The notes: a model not told the origin generated them from the sequence alone. DNA of 64,000 nt from Prochlorococcus marinus str. MIT 0917 (GCF_027359575.1 NZ_CP114784.1:1797819-1861818); one strand, 5' to 3'; shown: positions 36,508 to 45,790, numbered from the stretch's first letter. Numbers and translations: made by a program.

Positions 36508-38211
36508 TCACTTCTGGTGGAAATATTTCGCAACTCTCTCAGCTTTTCCCCATAGGACCTTCCCACCCCTATGGCTAACAGTTCCAGGTAAGGATCCTGA
36601 TATCCTTTGTAGATTCTCAATTGGAACCATAATTATTGGTGTAAGCTTGTTGCCTCTCGCACGGCTAAAGAAAGAAGCAAGATCGGCAGCTAATTCAATA
36701 TCTTTATCATCAAAAAGTCCATTGGATGATTTAAGTACAACATGACTCCCAGGTGTCTCTTGAGCATGAAACCAAAGATCTCCTTTTTTCCCTTTCCTTA
36801 GACTAATTAATTCGTTTTGCCTGTTATTAGAACCTATTTGAATTTTTAGACCGCTAGGGCTTTGAATCTCTTTTATAGTTGAAGCCTGTTCTTTTTTTCT
36901 ATTTGATTTAAACTTGGATGAATTTTTTTTAATGCAAATATATTCTTCTACCTCATCTTTAAGTTCAATAATTGAGTCTAGTTTATTTTTATTATCACCA
37001 TTAACTTCATACATAAATGAATCAAGAAATAACTCACAATATTCAATCTCAGATATTTTCTTCCTGTGAAATTCGACTCTATTTAGAATTGACTCTCTAG
37101 ATCTTTTTTTTCTTTTAGCTTCTTTGAATAGATTCTGAGCCTCAAGTACTTGTTTTTTCGTTGGAGATTTTAAAGTTAGAATATTATTAGCCTTGTTTTG
37201 TAAAGTTATATATTCAGAAATATTTTTAATTAGTAATCTCTGCGCTTCAAGTTTCCTTAGTTCATCATCTTTTGACTTTTGGAGATCATGTTTTAATTTT
37301 TCTCTAATAGAAATTATTTTCCTCTCTATAATTTTATTTGAATAATATCTGCCAAGGCTAAGACAAATTTGTGTATTCTCAACCGGTGATTTTACTTCTC
37401 CCCAAACCATAAAATCAGTTGGCCCATCGAAATTTATAGAGTAATTATTACTCTCAATATCTACTAGCCACTTCCTCCATCTTTTATATATTGCTTCCCA
37501 TGTTTTTAATTCAATACTGTTTACCGATTGATTTATTATATTAATTGCTTCATGATAATGATTGCTTGCAATTTGTAATGTTAGCGCCGGACTTATTCCT
37601 TGATAAGTATCTTTAAGGCAATTCTTAAATGTTGATGGAACCAAACATATATTCTCTTTCCATGAATGAAATGATTCAGAGAGGTTAGGAGCTAATCCTG
37701 TAAGAGCTGGAGGAGATTTATAATTATCTCCAGTTCCTATGGGCCTTAGTCTTGAATGAGTCTCTTTTATTTGTTTCCCAAGAGTAACTACTTTGCTTGA
37801 TCTGTCTAAAAGTAAAATATTACTGTATCTACCCATCAATTCGACTACTAATTCTTTCTCAATCTCTTTACCAGGTCTGCTAGAGAATTTAAATCTTACT
37901 ATTCTTTCAAATCCATTTTGTTCTATCTTTACTAAAGCTAAATTGACTAATAAATGTTTTAGTTGTTTAGCTAATGTGCTTTTTTCGCCATATCTTTTTG
38001 GAGGAGGTATTTGGACAATTCTTGGGGACTCAGCAAGCCAACTGATTTCAATCCATGTAAGCTTTTCAAGTGTTCTAAATCCTAATTGAATAGTATATGA
38101 ATCAATTTGCTGTGCATTTTCAAATCTACTTGGAACTATGTATTGGCTAAGTTCACAAACAACCGCTTTAAGGGTTGTTAAGTCCATTATTTGAATTGGA
38201 ACTTTATTCAT
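36508..38211 (-). CDS. rqcH: NFACT-family ribosome quality control protein (RqcH/FbpA-like)
   Basis: A 567-residue member of the Rqc2/NEMF/RqcH family, which in Bacillus binds split 50S subunits and adds alanine tails to stalled chains. The N-terminal NFACT-N domain contains EKELVVELMGRYSNILLLD. A charged coiled coil spans about residues 290-420. The C-terminal NFACT-R RNA-binding domain carries DLWFHAQETPGSHVVL and ends HRGGKVLWGKAERV. Older fibronectin-binding labels for this family are misleading. It is divergent from gmk. Alanine tailing here is inference. Confidence 0.88.
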   Translation of the reverse strand: MNKVPIQIMDLTTLKAVVCELSQYIVPSRFENAQQIDSYTIQLGFRTLEKLTWIEISWLAESPRIVQIPPPKRYGEKSTLAKQLKHLLVNLALVKIEQNGFERIVRFKFSSRPGKEIEKELVVELMGRYSNILLLDRSSKVVTLGKQIKETHSRLRPIGTGDNYKSPPALTGLAPNLSESFHSWKENICLVPSTFKNCLKDTYQGISPALTLQIASNHYHEAINIINQSVNSIELKTWEAIYKRWRKWLVDIESNNYSINFDGPTDFMVWGEVKSPVENTQICLSLGRYYSNKIIERKIISIREKLKHDLQKSKDDELRKLEAQRLLIKNISEYITLQNKANNILTLKSPTKKQVLEAQNLFKEAKRKKRSRESILNRVEFHRKKISEIEYCELFLDSFMYEVNGDNKNKLDSIIELKDEVEEYICIKKNSSKFKSNRKKEQASTIKEIQSPSGLKIQIGSNNRQNELISLRKGKKGDLWFHAQETPGSHVVLKSSNGLFDDKDIELAADLASFFSRARGNKLTPIIMVPIENLQRISGSLPGTVSHRGGKVLWGKAERVAKYFHQK

Positions 38212-38278
38212 TTATCATCCTTTTATATTATAAATAAAGTAATCAACCTTTAGTAGGTAAATCAGATAGGATTTAACT

Positions 38279-38848
38279 ATGTCATCATCAGGAAATCTTA
38301 CTGTTCTTACTGGCCCAAGTGGGGTAGGTAAAGGCACAATTGTTAGGAAAATCCTTGATAGCCATAGTGATGTATGGCTTTCTATTTCTGCCACTACTCG
38401 TAAACCAAGATTGGGAGAAATTGAGGGGGAGCATTATTTTTTCTTAGACAAGAAAAATTTTCAAGAAATAATTGATAGTGAAGGTTTTCTTGAGTGGGCT
38501 TCATTCTCTAATAATTTTTATGGAACACCAAAAAAAATAGTTAAAGAAAAAATAGAAAAAGGAACTAATGTTCTTCTTGAAATTGAATTAGAAGGTGCTC
38601 GACAAATTCGAAAAACTTTTCCTGAAGCATTACAAATATTTTTAGCACCACCAAATTTATCTGAACTTGAAAAAAGAATTAGAGGAAGAGGCACCGAGAC
38701 CGAAGAATCTATTAAAGATCGTTTGGCAATAGCAAATAAGGAAATTTTTGCGAAAAAAGAATTTGACGCTGTAATTATTAATGAAGATATAGAAAAAGCC
38801 TTCAAGGAAATTGAAGGCTTAATGGGATTAAAATTTAAATCTAGTTAA
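38279..38848 (+). CDS. gmk: guanylate kinase
   Basis: Phosphorylates GMP to GDP with ATP. The 189-residue protein has the P-loop LTGPSGVGKGT at residues 10-20 and the GMP-binding segment SATTRKPRLGEIEGEHYFF near residues 38-58. The lid arginines follow in KRIRGRGTETEESIKDRL. Length fits the family. It converges on psaJ with a 12-base gap, so its transcript must end inside or beyond that gene unless a weak signal intervenes. Confidence 0.96.
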   Translation: MSSSGNLTVLTGPSGVGKGTIVRKILDSHSDVWLSISATTRKPRLGEIEGEHYFFLDKKNFQEIIDSEGFLEWASFSNNFYGTPKKIVKEKIEKGTNVLLEIELEGARQIRKTFPEALQIFLAPPNLSELEKRIRGRGTETEESIKDRLAIANKEIFAKKEFDAVIINEDIEKAFKEIEGLMGLKFKSS

Positions 38849-38860
38849 TAAATCTGTATT

Positions 38861-38998
38861 TTAAAAAGACATCGGGTGGAAAAGCAGGTCTGGTACAAAT
38901 CTATTAAACTCAACAATAATACTTGCTGTTATTGTGATCCAAATCGCTGCCACAACTGGCGCTGATCTAAACCATTTAGTACGAAATAATTGAAACAT
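38861..38998 (-). CDS. psaJ: photosystem I reaction centre subunit IX, PsaJ
   Basis: A 45-residue single-helix subunit at the edge of photosystem I that helps position PsaF and binds chlorophyll. It begins [20 protein letters not shown] and ends with the family-typical [15 protein letters not shown]. It lies 44 bases downstream of psaF on the same strand, the standard psaFJ operon. The frame is short enough to be missed by length-filtered gene calling. Confidence 0.95.
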   Translation of the reverse strand: MFQLFRTKWFRSAPVVAAIWITITASIIVEFNRFVPDLLFHPMSF

Positions 38999-39042
38999 GA
39001 TTGAATAAATTAAATAGTTTTTTTAATTAGATAAATAATTTT

Positions 39043-39600
39043 TTAGCCTCTTGGACCATTAAGAGATACATTATTGTCTTTTTCCCTGAGCTCTCCGTTC
39101 TTTCCCTCCCTATTTGCTTGTAAAGGCCAAGCTGCTCCTCTTTTTAAGCATTGCCAAGCAAGATCAGTATCAATAATGATTTCATATTCTGCAGCGTTCT
39201 TTTTTCCTCTAACAGCTCTTACATATTCTCTTCCTGACCAACCAATAATACCGGCAATATAGATGAACATTACTCCAGGAATAAGTAGATCTCCTTCATG
39301 ACCTCGGTTAATCCATGCACCCCAAGGTTCAATAGGGGGGCCAATTATTAAATGAGGAAGACCATCGTCTCCACACAAGGCTTTGCTATATCTTTCAAAT
39401 CTTTTTATGGCCTGGTTTGTGGAGGCGGAGCTTGCTCTTTCTTGGAAACGGGGATTATCAGCACAAGATACCAAAGCAGAAGCAGTAAAATCTGTTGGAG
39501 CTCTATCAGCGTTTAGTGCTGGGCCTGGCCTTGCATTAGCTATTGGAGCTATTCCTAAGAAAAGGAATGTTGAAAGTAGAATTGATAAAAGACGACTCAT
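39043..39600 (-). CDS. psaF: photosystem I reaction centre subunit III, PsaF
   Basis: Lumenal-facing subunit III of photosystem I, implicated in docking of plastocyanin or cytochrome c6. A signal peptide occupies residues 1-23 (ending IANA). The mature part carries SCADNPRFQERASSAS with the first of two conserved cysteines and LCGDDGLPHLIIG with the second. A membrane segment (LLIPGVMFIYIAGIIGW) follows. Length 185 fits. It heads psaFJ and is divergent from tsaD across 73 bases. Confidence 0.96.
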   Translation of the reverse strand: MSRLLSILLSTFLFLGIAPIANARPGPALNADRAPTDFTASALVSCADNPRFQERASSASTNQAIKRFERYSKALCGDDGLPHLIIGPPIEPWGAWINRGHEGDLLIPGVMFIYIAGIIGWSGREYVRAVRGKKNAAEYEIIIDTDLAWQCLKRGAAWPLQANREGKNGELREKDNNVSLNGPRG

Positions 39601-39673
39601 GAGTTCTGATTTTTATCTGTTGCCCTGTTTTAATGGGATTTCAATACTAAACTTAGTTGATTACTAGCTATAA

Positions 39674-40744
39674 ATGTCAATAATTTTATCCCTCGAAACA
39701 AGTTGTGACGAGTCTGCAGCCGCTTTAGTCTCTGATGAAAAAGGAAAAATTGATTTAATAGGTAGTGAGATAGCTTCACAAATTGAAGAACATGCTAATT
39801 GGGGTGGGGTTGTTCCGGAAATTGCTTCAAGAAGACATTTGGAAAATCTTCCATTTTTAATTGAAGAAGTTTTTGCAAAGTCAAAATTACAGATAAAAGA
39901 TATAGATGCAGTAGCCGCAACTGTTACTCCAGGATTAGCAGGTTCACTTTTGGTAGGCTCAACTACCGCAAGAACTTTAGCGAATTTACATCAAATTCCA
40001 TTTTTAGGAATTCATCATTTGGAGGGACATCTAGCATCAATATATTTGTCAGATAATCACCCTGAACCTCCTTTCTTAGTCTTATTGGTTAGTGGAGGAC
40101 ATACTGAATTGATAAAAGTAGATATTCAACATAAGTATCAACGTCTTGGTAGGAGTCATGATGATGCAGCAGGAGAAGCTTTTGATAAGGTCTCAAGACT
40201 ACTGGGACTTTCCTATCCAGGTGGGCCCGCAATTCAAAAAATAGCTGAATTTGGAGATCCCAAAAAATTTATGTTCCCAAAAGGAAGAGTATCTAAACCC
40301 GAGGGTGGTTTTTATCCATACGACTTCTCTTTTAGTGGTTTGAAAACGGCTGTATTTAGGCAGATCGAAAAAATAACGTCAGAAAATAAAAAATTACCAA
40401 TAGATGATATTGCTGCAAGTTTTGAATACGTAGTGGCTGAGGTCCTGGTAGAGAGGAGCCTTCGGTGTGCCCTTGATGAAGGTCTAAATTCTCTTGTCCT
40501 AGTAGGAGGAGTTGCTGCAAATGTCCGATTAAGGGAAATGATGCTTGCAAAAGCATCTGAAAATGCAATTAACATTGCTCTTGCACCAATGGAATTTTGT
40601 ACTGATAATGCAGCAATGATTGGGGCGGCAGCTTTGTTAAGATTATCTTCAAATAATGTTCAAAGTTCAATGGAATTAGGTGTTTCCGCTCGTTGGCCCT
40701 TAGAAAAATCTGATTTACTTTATGATTCTAATCCTCCTTTTTAA
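39674..40744 (+). CDS. tsaD: tRNA N6-adenosine threonylcarbamoyltransferase
   Basis: Catalyses the last step of t6A formation at A37 of ANN-reading tRNAs. The 356-residue ASKHA protein has the metal-binding HHLEGH (near residues 115-120), the VSGGHTEL phosphate loop near residue 136, and the [12 protein letters not shown] segment. The N-terminus [15 protein letters not shown] is typical. It is divergent from psaF, a neighbourhood common in cyanobacteria. The hli gene follows 30 bases later on the same strand. Confidence 0.96.
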   Translation: MSIILSLETSCDESAAALVSDEKGKIDLIGSEIASQIEEHANWGGVVPEIASRRHLENLPFLIEEVFAKSKLQIKDIDAVAATVTPGLAGSLLVGSTTARTLANLHQIPFLGIHHLEGHLASIYLSDNHPEPPFLVLLVSGGHTELIKVDIQHKYQRLGRSHDDAAGEAFDKVSRLLGLSYPGGPAIQKIAEFGDPKKFMFPKGRVSKPEGGFYPYDFSFSGLKTAVFRQIEKITSENKKLPIDDIAASFEYVVAEVLVERSLRCALDEGLNSLVLVGGVAANVRLREMMLAKASENAINIALAPMEFCTDNAAMIGAAALLRLSSNNVQSSMELGVSARWPLEKSDLLYDSNPPF

Positions 40745-40774
40745 TCAATATTTTTAGGTTTTTAAATTCTTATT

Positions 40775-40957
40775 ATGCCTGTAAAACATGGAAATGAAGT
40801 CAATAAATCAACTAGGCTTGCAAGCTCAAGTGAACTTAATTCATGGAAGAGAGGATTCACTCCTCAGGCTGAAATATGGAATGGCAGAATAGCAATTGCA
40901 GGTTTAATTATTCTATTAACTAGTCTTTTATTATCAAATATACTTTTTTCTGGTTAG
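40775..40957 (+). CDS. hli: high-light-inducible protein (Hli/Scp family)
   Basis: A 60-residue one-helix chlorophyll-binding protein involved in photoprotection and chlorophyll handling. The pigment-binding motif AEIWNGRIA (residues 42-50 approximately) keeps the Glu, Asn and Arg of the ExxNGR core. The usual AMIGF that follows is changed to IAGL. The N-terminal 30 residues are polar and variable. It is followed at once by a strong terminator. Which of the many Prochlorococcus Hli types it is cannot be decided here. Confidence 0.88.
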   Translation: MPVKHGNEVNKSTRLASSSELNSWKRGFTPQAEIWNGRIAIAGLIILLTSLLLSNILFSG

Positions 40958-40974
40958 AAAAAAGTATTGGTTTT
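40940..40974 (+). terminator. intrinsic terminator of hli
   Basis: ATACTTTTTTCT (40940-40951) and AGAAAAAAGTAT (40956-40967) form a perfect 12-bp stem with a GGTT tetraloop, followed by TGG and TTTT. The stem overlaps the hli TAG stop. It is the clearest plus-strand terminator of the window and would separate hli from the downstream DUF1643 gene. Confidence 0.8.
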
Positions 40975-40990
40975 ACACTAATATTTAGTT

Positions 40991-41524
40991 TTGATTTTTT
41001 GGTTGTCATTTTGCTTGTTTAGTGAATGCAGATCCTATCGATGGATTTTAAAAAGAGAGTTATTAGGTGGTAAAAAGACGGTAGTTTTTATTGGCTTGAA
41101 TCCTTCAAAAGCCAATTCATCAAATAACGATAGAACTCTCGTGAGGATAATTAATTTTTGTTCGAGATGGAATTATAAAAATATCTATATAATTAATCTC
41201 TTTGGACTGATTTCCAAGTCTCCACTTCAACTATCAAAAAGTAAAGATCCAATAGGGAAAAATAATGATTTGATTACTTTTAAATCATTAAAATTTTGGC
41301 GGGAAGATAGTAATTGTGATTTGTGGTTAGGGTGGGGTGACAATGGACAATTAAAAGGACGTGATCGTAAAGTACTAAACTTAATTAGAAATTTTTCAAA
41401 TTTAAAGTCAAACGAAAATGATTATTCCAAACGTGTTTTAAGTCTTGGCCTCAGCAAAAAAGGTAACCCTCGTCATCCTCTTTATATGCCTAACCAATCT
41501 TTCTTAAGAGAATTTGATCTGTAA
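40991..41524 (+). CDS. DUF1643 family protein
   Basis: A 177-residue protein read from a TTG start. The family signature is VFIGLNPSKAN at residues 32-42, followed by DRTLVRIINFCSRWNY and later WLGWGDNGQ, matching DUF1643, a widespread family of unknown biochemical function. It stands alone after the hli terminator; the start is uncertain because no ATG is available near the N-terminus. Confidence 0.78.
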   Translation: MIFWLSFCLFSECRSYRWILKRELLGGKKTVVFIGLNPSKANSSNNDRTLVRIINFCSRWNYKNIYIINLFGLISKSPLQLSKSKDPIGKNNDLITFKSLKFWREDSNCDLWLGWGDNGQLKGRDRKVLNLIRNFSNLKSNENDYSKRVLSLGLSKKGNPRHPLYMPNQSFLREFDL

Positions 41525-41696
41525 TTTTTTAATTTGTTGTGTCAGTTATTTTCTAAATTAAAATGCATAAATTATATATGGATAGAAAGGGTTGCTACTC
41601 TATAAGAATATGTAAGTAAAATTCGCTTATTAACTTATTTATTTTTTTAGGTAGATTAAATGGATACTCGTTATATGTCTTCATTGCTAGTTATTT

Positions 41697-42962
41697 ATGA
41701 CTCCTGAGCGGCTGGGCTTGCTCTGGGGTATCACAGTTTTTTCTGGAGCTGGAGCAAGATTACTATCAGTGCTAACAGGACTTCCTGGAGTCGTTCTATT
41801 GTTGCTCTCTGGCTTGTTGATTGGGAGGTCAGGGCTTGGATTAGTTGAACCTTTAGATCTAGGTAAAGGCTTGGAGACAATCGTTGGTTTATTGGTAAGT
41901 CTTGTTTTATTTGATGGGGGATTAAATCTTCGATTTCCAGGAGGGGCAATCAAATCAATAGTTTTAAGAATTTCTTCAATTAGATTAATTATTTCTTTGG
42001 CAGCTGGTTTCCTTGCTGCTCATTGGTTTGCAGGACTTGGTTGGTCAGTAGCAGGCGTTTATAGCGCAATTGTTCTTGCTACGGGGCCTACTGTCGTAAC
42101 TCCATTGGTTCGACAAATTAGACTTGCATCCCCATTAAGTGATGTTCTTGAAGCTGAAGGTTTGATACTCGAACCTATTGGAGCAGTGCTAGCACTTTTG
42201 TTATTAGAGCTTGTTGTTGGAGATTTGCATGGATGGAAAGAGCTATTTCTTGGTTTGCTTTCAAGGCTTGGAGGAGGAGTCTTAATCGGATCACTTGCAG
42301 GTCTATTGCTTTCAGAGGGTTTGAAGCGGTTACGCACTGAGCCTTATATTGGTCTTCGATTGCAACTGACTCTTGGAGTGATTTTTTTGCTTTATGGAGT
42401 ATGTGAATGGCTATTGCCTGAATCAGGATTGCCGGCATCAGTTGCAGCAGGTTTTGTTGTAGGACAAAGACCTTCTACACAGGCGAATGAACTTGATAAA
42501 TTAATAAGAGAATTAGCTCAGTTAGCAATAACTATGCTTTTCCCTTTGCTAGCAGCTGATGTTTCTTGGGGGGAATTGAGCCCTCTGGGGTGGGGGGGTA
42601 TAATTTGCGTACTTTTTTTGATGATCGTAGTAAGACCAATAGCTGTATCAATAGCAACTTATGGATTACCTCTTGATAATAAACAAAGATTATTTCTTAG
42701 TTGGTTGGCTCCCCGTGGAATAGTTACTGCAGCAGTTGCTTCTTTATTCTCTATTAGATTGGAACAAGCAGGTGTTTTAGGCGCTGGAAAACTTCAGGGA
42801 TTAGTTTTTTTGACAATATTAATGACAGTTGGTATTCAAGGCTTAACAGCTAAACCATTAGCAAAAATGTTGGGCTTATTGGATGAAGATGAAGATGAAG
42901 ATGAAGATGAAGATCTAGATAAACCGACGAATTCGGCTTCTATCTTTACTGAATCTAGATAG
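41697..42962 (+). CDS. Na+/H+ antiporter (CPA1/NhaP type)
   Basis: A 421-residue cation:proton antiporter with about twelve helices. Family segments include [13 protein letters not shown] near residue 69, [15 protein letters not shown] near 126 and [18 protein letters not shown] near 341. Aspartate or glutamate residues sit within the transport core. The cytoplasmic tail contains an Asp-Glu repeat encoded by GATGAA units. The 3' 48 bases overlap the convergent gltX gene. The transported ion, Na+ or K+, cannot be told. Confidence 0.88.
   Translation: MTPERLGLLWGITVFSGAGARLLSVLTGLPGVVLLLLSGLLIGRSGLGLVEPLDLGKGLETIVGLLVSLVLFDGGLNLRFPGGAIKSIVLRISSIRLIISLAAGFLAAHWFAGLGWSVAGVYSAIVLATGPTVVTPLVRQIRLASPLSDVLEAEGLILEPIGAVLALLLLELVVGDLHGWKELFLGLLSRLGGGVLIGSLAGLLLSEGLKRLRTEPYIGLRLQLTLGVIFLLYGVCEWLLPESGLPASVAAGFVVGQRPSTQANELDKLIRELAQLAITMLFPLLAADVSWGELSPLGWGGIICVLFLMIVVRPIAVSIATYGLPLDNKQRLFLSWLAPRGIVTAAVASLFSIRLEQAGVLGAGKLQGLVFLTILMTVGIQGLTAKPLAKMLGLLDEDEDEDEDEDLDKPTNSASIFTESR
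42882..42914 (+). repeat. GATGAA tandem repeat (five copies plus GAT)
   Basis: Five perfect 6-bp units plus a half-unit encode alternating Asp-Glu in the antiporter C-terminal tail. The array ends one base before the stop codon of the opposite-strand gltX gene, so slippage changes the antiporter tail without touching the tRNA synthetase. Confidence 0.92.
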
Positions 42963-44345
42963 TAAAACCCAACTTTGAATTAAATCAGGCCCCTTAAGTG
43001 TTCCAAAAAGTGCAGCTCTAAGACTTTTCATGACAAGCCCTTTTTTAACTTTGCAGTTTTTGGTGGCTTGATTGATTAAATCAAGTGCTTGATCTTTAGT
43101 AAAGATTTCAGCATCTAAGTTTTCCAGCTTTTTAAGAATAAAATTTAAAATCATTTTTGATTCTTTGATCTCCAATTGATCTTTCCCGTCATGACTTAAT
43201 TCTGGCTCTTCAAAAAAAGGTTTAGCTTGATCAACTCCATCATTGATAAGAACCATAGATGGTCCAATTAAATTTACGAGATTTGTTCCCCATTCTTGAT
43301 TTGGTAAAGACCAATTATTTTCTTTAAACAAAGGATCTAACTTTTTTAATAGAGCTTCGGCTGACATTTCATGTATTACTTGAGAGTTGAGCCAGTTCAA
43401 TTTGTCCCAATCAAATTTGGCAGAAGCTTTATTAACCTTTTTAAAACTAAAAATCTCTGTAATATCTGAAATATTGAACCTTTCATTAACTCCCTCTGGG
43501 ACAGACCAGCCAAGAAGAGTCATATAATTCGCCATTGCTTCAGATGTGTAACCCATTTTCTTGAATTCAGAGATTGAAGTAACTCCATCCCTTTTGGAAA
43601 GCTTCTTACCTTCAGAATTAAGAATTAAAGGAGTATGTGCAAAAACGGGAATATTGAGATCTAAAGCTTCGTAAAGAAGAATTTGCTTTGCAGTATTTGC
43701 AAGATGGTCTTCTCCCCTTATTACATGAGAAATTTGCATTGCTGAATCATCAGCAACAACAACTAAATTGTATAAGGGATCTCCAATTGAATCTGCTGGT
43801 GCTCTTCTTGCAATGACCATATCACCGCCTAAATCTTTTCCACTCCAAGTCATTTCCCCTCGAATTAAGTCATTCCATGAAATTAATTTTTGATCACTGA
43901 TTTTGAATCTGATTACAGGTTCTCTTCCGGCGTTTATAAATTCTGATTCTTTTTGGGGAGTTAAATTTCTGTGCCTATTATCATATCTTGGAGCTAAACC
44001 ATTTCTCTTTTGGGTTTCTCTCATTTCATCAAGCTCATCTTCTGATGCGTAACATTTGTATGCAAATCCTTTTTCGATAAGAGTTTTTATAATTTGCTTA
44101 TGTTCATTTATTCTTTCGCTTTGAATTGTTGGGGATTCATCCCAGTTTATTCCTAGCCACTGGAGCCCATCAAATATGTTTTTTTTAAACTCTTCTTTTG
44201 ATCTTTCAATATCAGTATCTTCAATTCTTAAGAGAAAAGTTCCACCTTCTTTTTTTGCAAAAAGCCAGTTAAATAATGCAGTTCTTGCTGTTCCTAGATG
44301 AAGTGTTCCCGTTGGACTTGGTGCCAATCTTACCCTAACTGTCAA
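42915..44345 (-). CDS. gltX: glutamate--tRNA ligase
   Basis: Charges tRNA-Glu, which supplies both protein synthesis and the C5 pathway of haem and chlorophyll, shared here with hemL. About 476 residues, starting at a TTG that gives [13 protein letters not shown]. The longer frame would run into tRNA-Asp and is rejected. The HIGH-type motif is [17 protein letters not shown] and the KMSKS-type motif is KLSKRDG. The frame overlaps the 3' end of the antiporter by 48 bases. The stop follows the GATGAA repeat immediately. Confidence 0.95.
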   Translation of the reverse strand: MTVRVRLAPSPTGTLHLGTARTALFNWLFAKKEGGTFLLRIEDTDIERSKEEFKKNIFDGLQWLGINWDESPTIQSERINEHKQIIKTLIEKGFAYKCYASEDELDEMRETQKRNGLAPRYDNRHRNLTPQKESEFINAGREPVIRFKISDQKLISWNDLIRGEMTWSGKDLGGDMVIARRAPADSIGDPLYNLVVVADDSAMQISHVIRGEDHLANTAKQILLYEALDLNIPVFAHTPLILNSEGKKLSKRDGVTSISEFKKMGYTSEAMANYMTLLGWSVPEGVNERFNISDITEIFSFKKVNKASAKFDWDKLNWLNSQVIHEMSAEALLKKLDPLFKENNWSLPNQEWGTNLVNLIGPSMVLINDGVDQAKPFFEEPELSHDGKDQLEIKESKMILNFILKKLENLDAEIFTKDQALDLINQATKNCKVKKGLVMKSLRAALFGTLKGPDLIQSWVLLSRFSKDRSRIRRFI

Positions 44346-44366
44346 AGCTCTAATTCGATTTAGATA

Positions 44367-44440
44367 CGGGACCGACGGGATTCGAACCCGCAACTTCCGC
44401 CGTGACAGGGCGGTGCTCTAACCAGTTGAACTACGGTCCC
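44367..44440 (-). tRNA. tRNA-Asp (GTC)
   Basis: A 74-base cloverleaf with acceptor arms GGGACCG and CGGTCCC, a T-loop GGTTCGAATCC and an anticodon loop CTGTCAC whose anticodon GTC reads Asp codons. The discriminator is G and CCA is not encoded. It lies just upstream of gltX on the same strand and may be cotranscribed with it. Confidence 0.96.
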
Positions 44441-44470
44441 AGTTTTAGGCCTTAAAAAGGTTTTGATCTT

Positions 44471-44498
44471 TTATTAAAAAGCCTTTGTATTGACCCAA
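44471..44498 (-). promoter_or_regulatory. possible sigma-70-type promoter for tRNA-Asp
   Basis: On the minus strand TTGGGT (44498-44493) and TAATAA (44476-44471) are separated by 16 bases, placing a start point about 25-30 bases before the tRNA. Both boxes deviate from consensus, so this is tentative. Confidence 0.3.
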
Positions 44499-44641
44499 TG
44501 AGTATCATCCTAAAAATGCCTTCTAGTCAACTAAGAATTAATATTGTTGACTTAGTAAAACTAACTTTATAAGGTTTTTTTCATTCTAATTCTCTATGAA
44601 GAGAGATGCTCATGAAATAAAACTAAATAAGTAGATGACTT

Positions 44642-44830
44642 TTAAGGACGAAAACCAGCAGGCTCTATGAGCCTAACTTGATTTCCACGAGCTGTGAACT
44701 CGCGTCCTTGGTCGCTTTGAACTACTACACGGCCACCTGATTTTACACGAATAACTCGAGCTCTGACCCAGCCTAATGCGGCTGACTCAAGAACTTTTAC
44801 GACATCGCCAGGTTGAAGATCCAACTCCAT
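44642..44830 (-). CDS. small SH3/KOW-like protein of unknown function
   Basis: A 62-residue protein with a beta-rich pattern: LQPGDVVKVLESAALGWVRAR, then GGRVVVQSDQGREFTAR, and NQVRLIEP. The initial PGDVVKV resembles SH3- or KOW-type small domains that bind RNA or protein. No family name can be given with confidence. It follows tRNA-Trp by 35 bases on the same strand and is probably transcribed from the tRNA-Trp or rplS side. The frame is GC-richer than its surroundings. Confidence 0.62.
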   Translation of the reverse strand: MELDLQPGDVVKVLESAALGWVRARVIRVKSGGRVVVQSDQGREFTARGNQVRLIEPAGFRP

Positions 44831-44865
44831 TCTTTAAAAAAGTAACTGCAGAAAGGGTTTTCGAA

Positions 44866-44938
44866 CGCGCCGTGGAGGACTTGAACCCCCGACATCAGGT
44901 TTTGGAGACCTGCGTTCTACCAACTGAACTAACGGCGC
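44866..44938 (-). tRNA. tRNA-Trp (CCA)
   Basis: A 73-base cloverleaf with acceptor arms GCGCCGT and ACGGCGC and a T-arm around GGGGGTTCAAGTCC. The anticodon loop CTCCAAA gives anticodon CCA. Discriminator G. It lies between rplS and the 62-residue gene, all on the minus strand. Confidence 0.96.
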
Positions 44939-44942
44939 ATTT

Positions 44943-44971
44943 TATATACCCTTTAAGTCATTGTTGGTCAA
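44943..44971 (-). promoter_or_regulatory. near-consensus promoter abutting tRNA-Trp
   Basis: On the minus strand TTGACC (44971-44966) and TATATA (44948-44943) are 17 bases apart, an almost ideal sigma-70 spacing. The tRNA begins five bases after the -10 box, so the transcript would start at or within the first tRNA bases. The -35 box lies inside an AGTCATTG/CAATGACT inverted repeat (44956-44976). Confidence 0.4.
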
Positions 44972-44998
44972 TGACTTTTGATTGAGGAGGCCGAAACC

Positions 44999-45487
44999 TC
45001 AGCGGTCGAAGCGCTGCTTTACGCGTGTGGCTTTGCCCACTCGCTCACGCAGATAGAAAAGCTTCGCTCTTCTTACTTTACCTCGGCGTTCAACCTTAAT
45101 GGATGCAACTTGTGGACTGTGAACCAGAAAAATTCTTTCAACTCCTATTCCTTGGAAAATTCTCCTTACTGTAATTGTTTGATGGATTCCTCCGTGTCTC
45201 TTTGCTATTACAACACCCTCATAGGGCTGAACCCTCTCCTTATTGCCCTCACTTATCCTGACACCAACACGTACAGTATCTCCAACGTAGATGTCAGGTA
45301 GATCTTTGCTTTGCTGTGCGTCTTCAAAAGTCTTTATTATTTCTGCAGGAGAGAGCATTTTAATTGAAATTTTCTTTCCTTTAGACTTTGTTTTAGAAGC
45401 AACTTTTACTTCAGACTCCTCTGAAGCATTTGATTCATCTTCAAATTTTACCTCTTCTGATGAGGGCTCTTTCGAATCAACGGACAT
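44999..45487 (-). CDS. rplS: 50S ribosomal protein L19 with long acidic N-terminal extension
   Basis: L19 sits at the 30S-50S interface. The core begins at about residue 45 ([34 protein letters not shown]) and ends [11 protein letters not shown], clearly L19. About 40 extra residues, rich in Ser, Glu and Lys ([18 protein letters not shown]), precede it, making 162 residues against roughly 115-120 for typical bacterial L19. I use the ATG at 45487; a GTG lies two codons upstream. The extension probably is disordered. Confidence 0.94.
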   Translation of the reverse strand: MSVDSKEPSSEEVKFEDESNASEESEVKVASKTKSKGKKISIKMLSPAEIIKTFEDAQQSKDLPDIYVGDTVRVGVRISEGNKERVQPYEGVVIAKRHGGIHQTITVRRIFQGIGVERIFLVHSPQVASIKVERRGKVRRAKLFYLRERVGKATRVKQRFDR

Positions 45488-45655
45488 CACCAATTACTCT
45501 TTATTTGGCCAGGCTCTTATTGTAACTGCTGGTTTCTCAAATTAAAAATTTTTTATTTATCTGGTCTTTTCATCCTTATTTGACGACAATTTCCTCACTT
45601 AGCTTTATGCAGTCCATTGCTTGATCACTTAAAAGGATAATTATTTTTATCACCC

Positions 45656-45699
45656 TTTTTCTTTAATATGGAAATTTTATTAAAGAAAAGAATTTTTTT
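45656..45699 (+). terminator. hairpin plus T-run in the rplS-map gap, no gene upstream
   Basis: TTTTCTTTAATA (45657-45668) and TATTAAAGAAAA (45678-45689) make a 12-bp stem with a 9-base loop, extended by one U-G pair on the plus strand, then a run of seven T at 45693-45699. The rest of the 303-base gap (45488-45790) is AT-rich with no convincing coding frame. A weak TTGACG box at 45580 lies upstream. Possible terminator of an unannotated plus-strand RNA. Confidence 0.4.
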
Positions 45700-45790
45700 A
45701 ATAAAACTGTTCCTCTCCATTTGATAGTTCACCTATTATTAGATTGTTAGCAAATTGCAAATTTAGAGGTTTTTACTTTTTTCTTAAACA

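Noticed and set aside
44346-44393. A 16-codon N-terminal extension of gltX
   Set aside because: The extension runs into the tRNA-Asp gene and does not match GltX N-termini; the TTG at 44345 gives a normal start.
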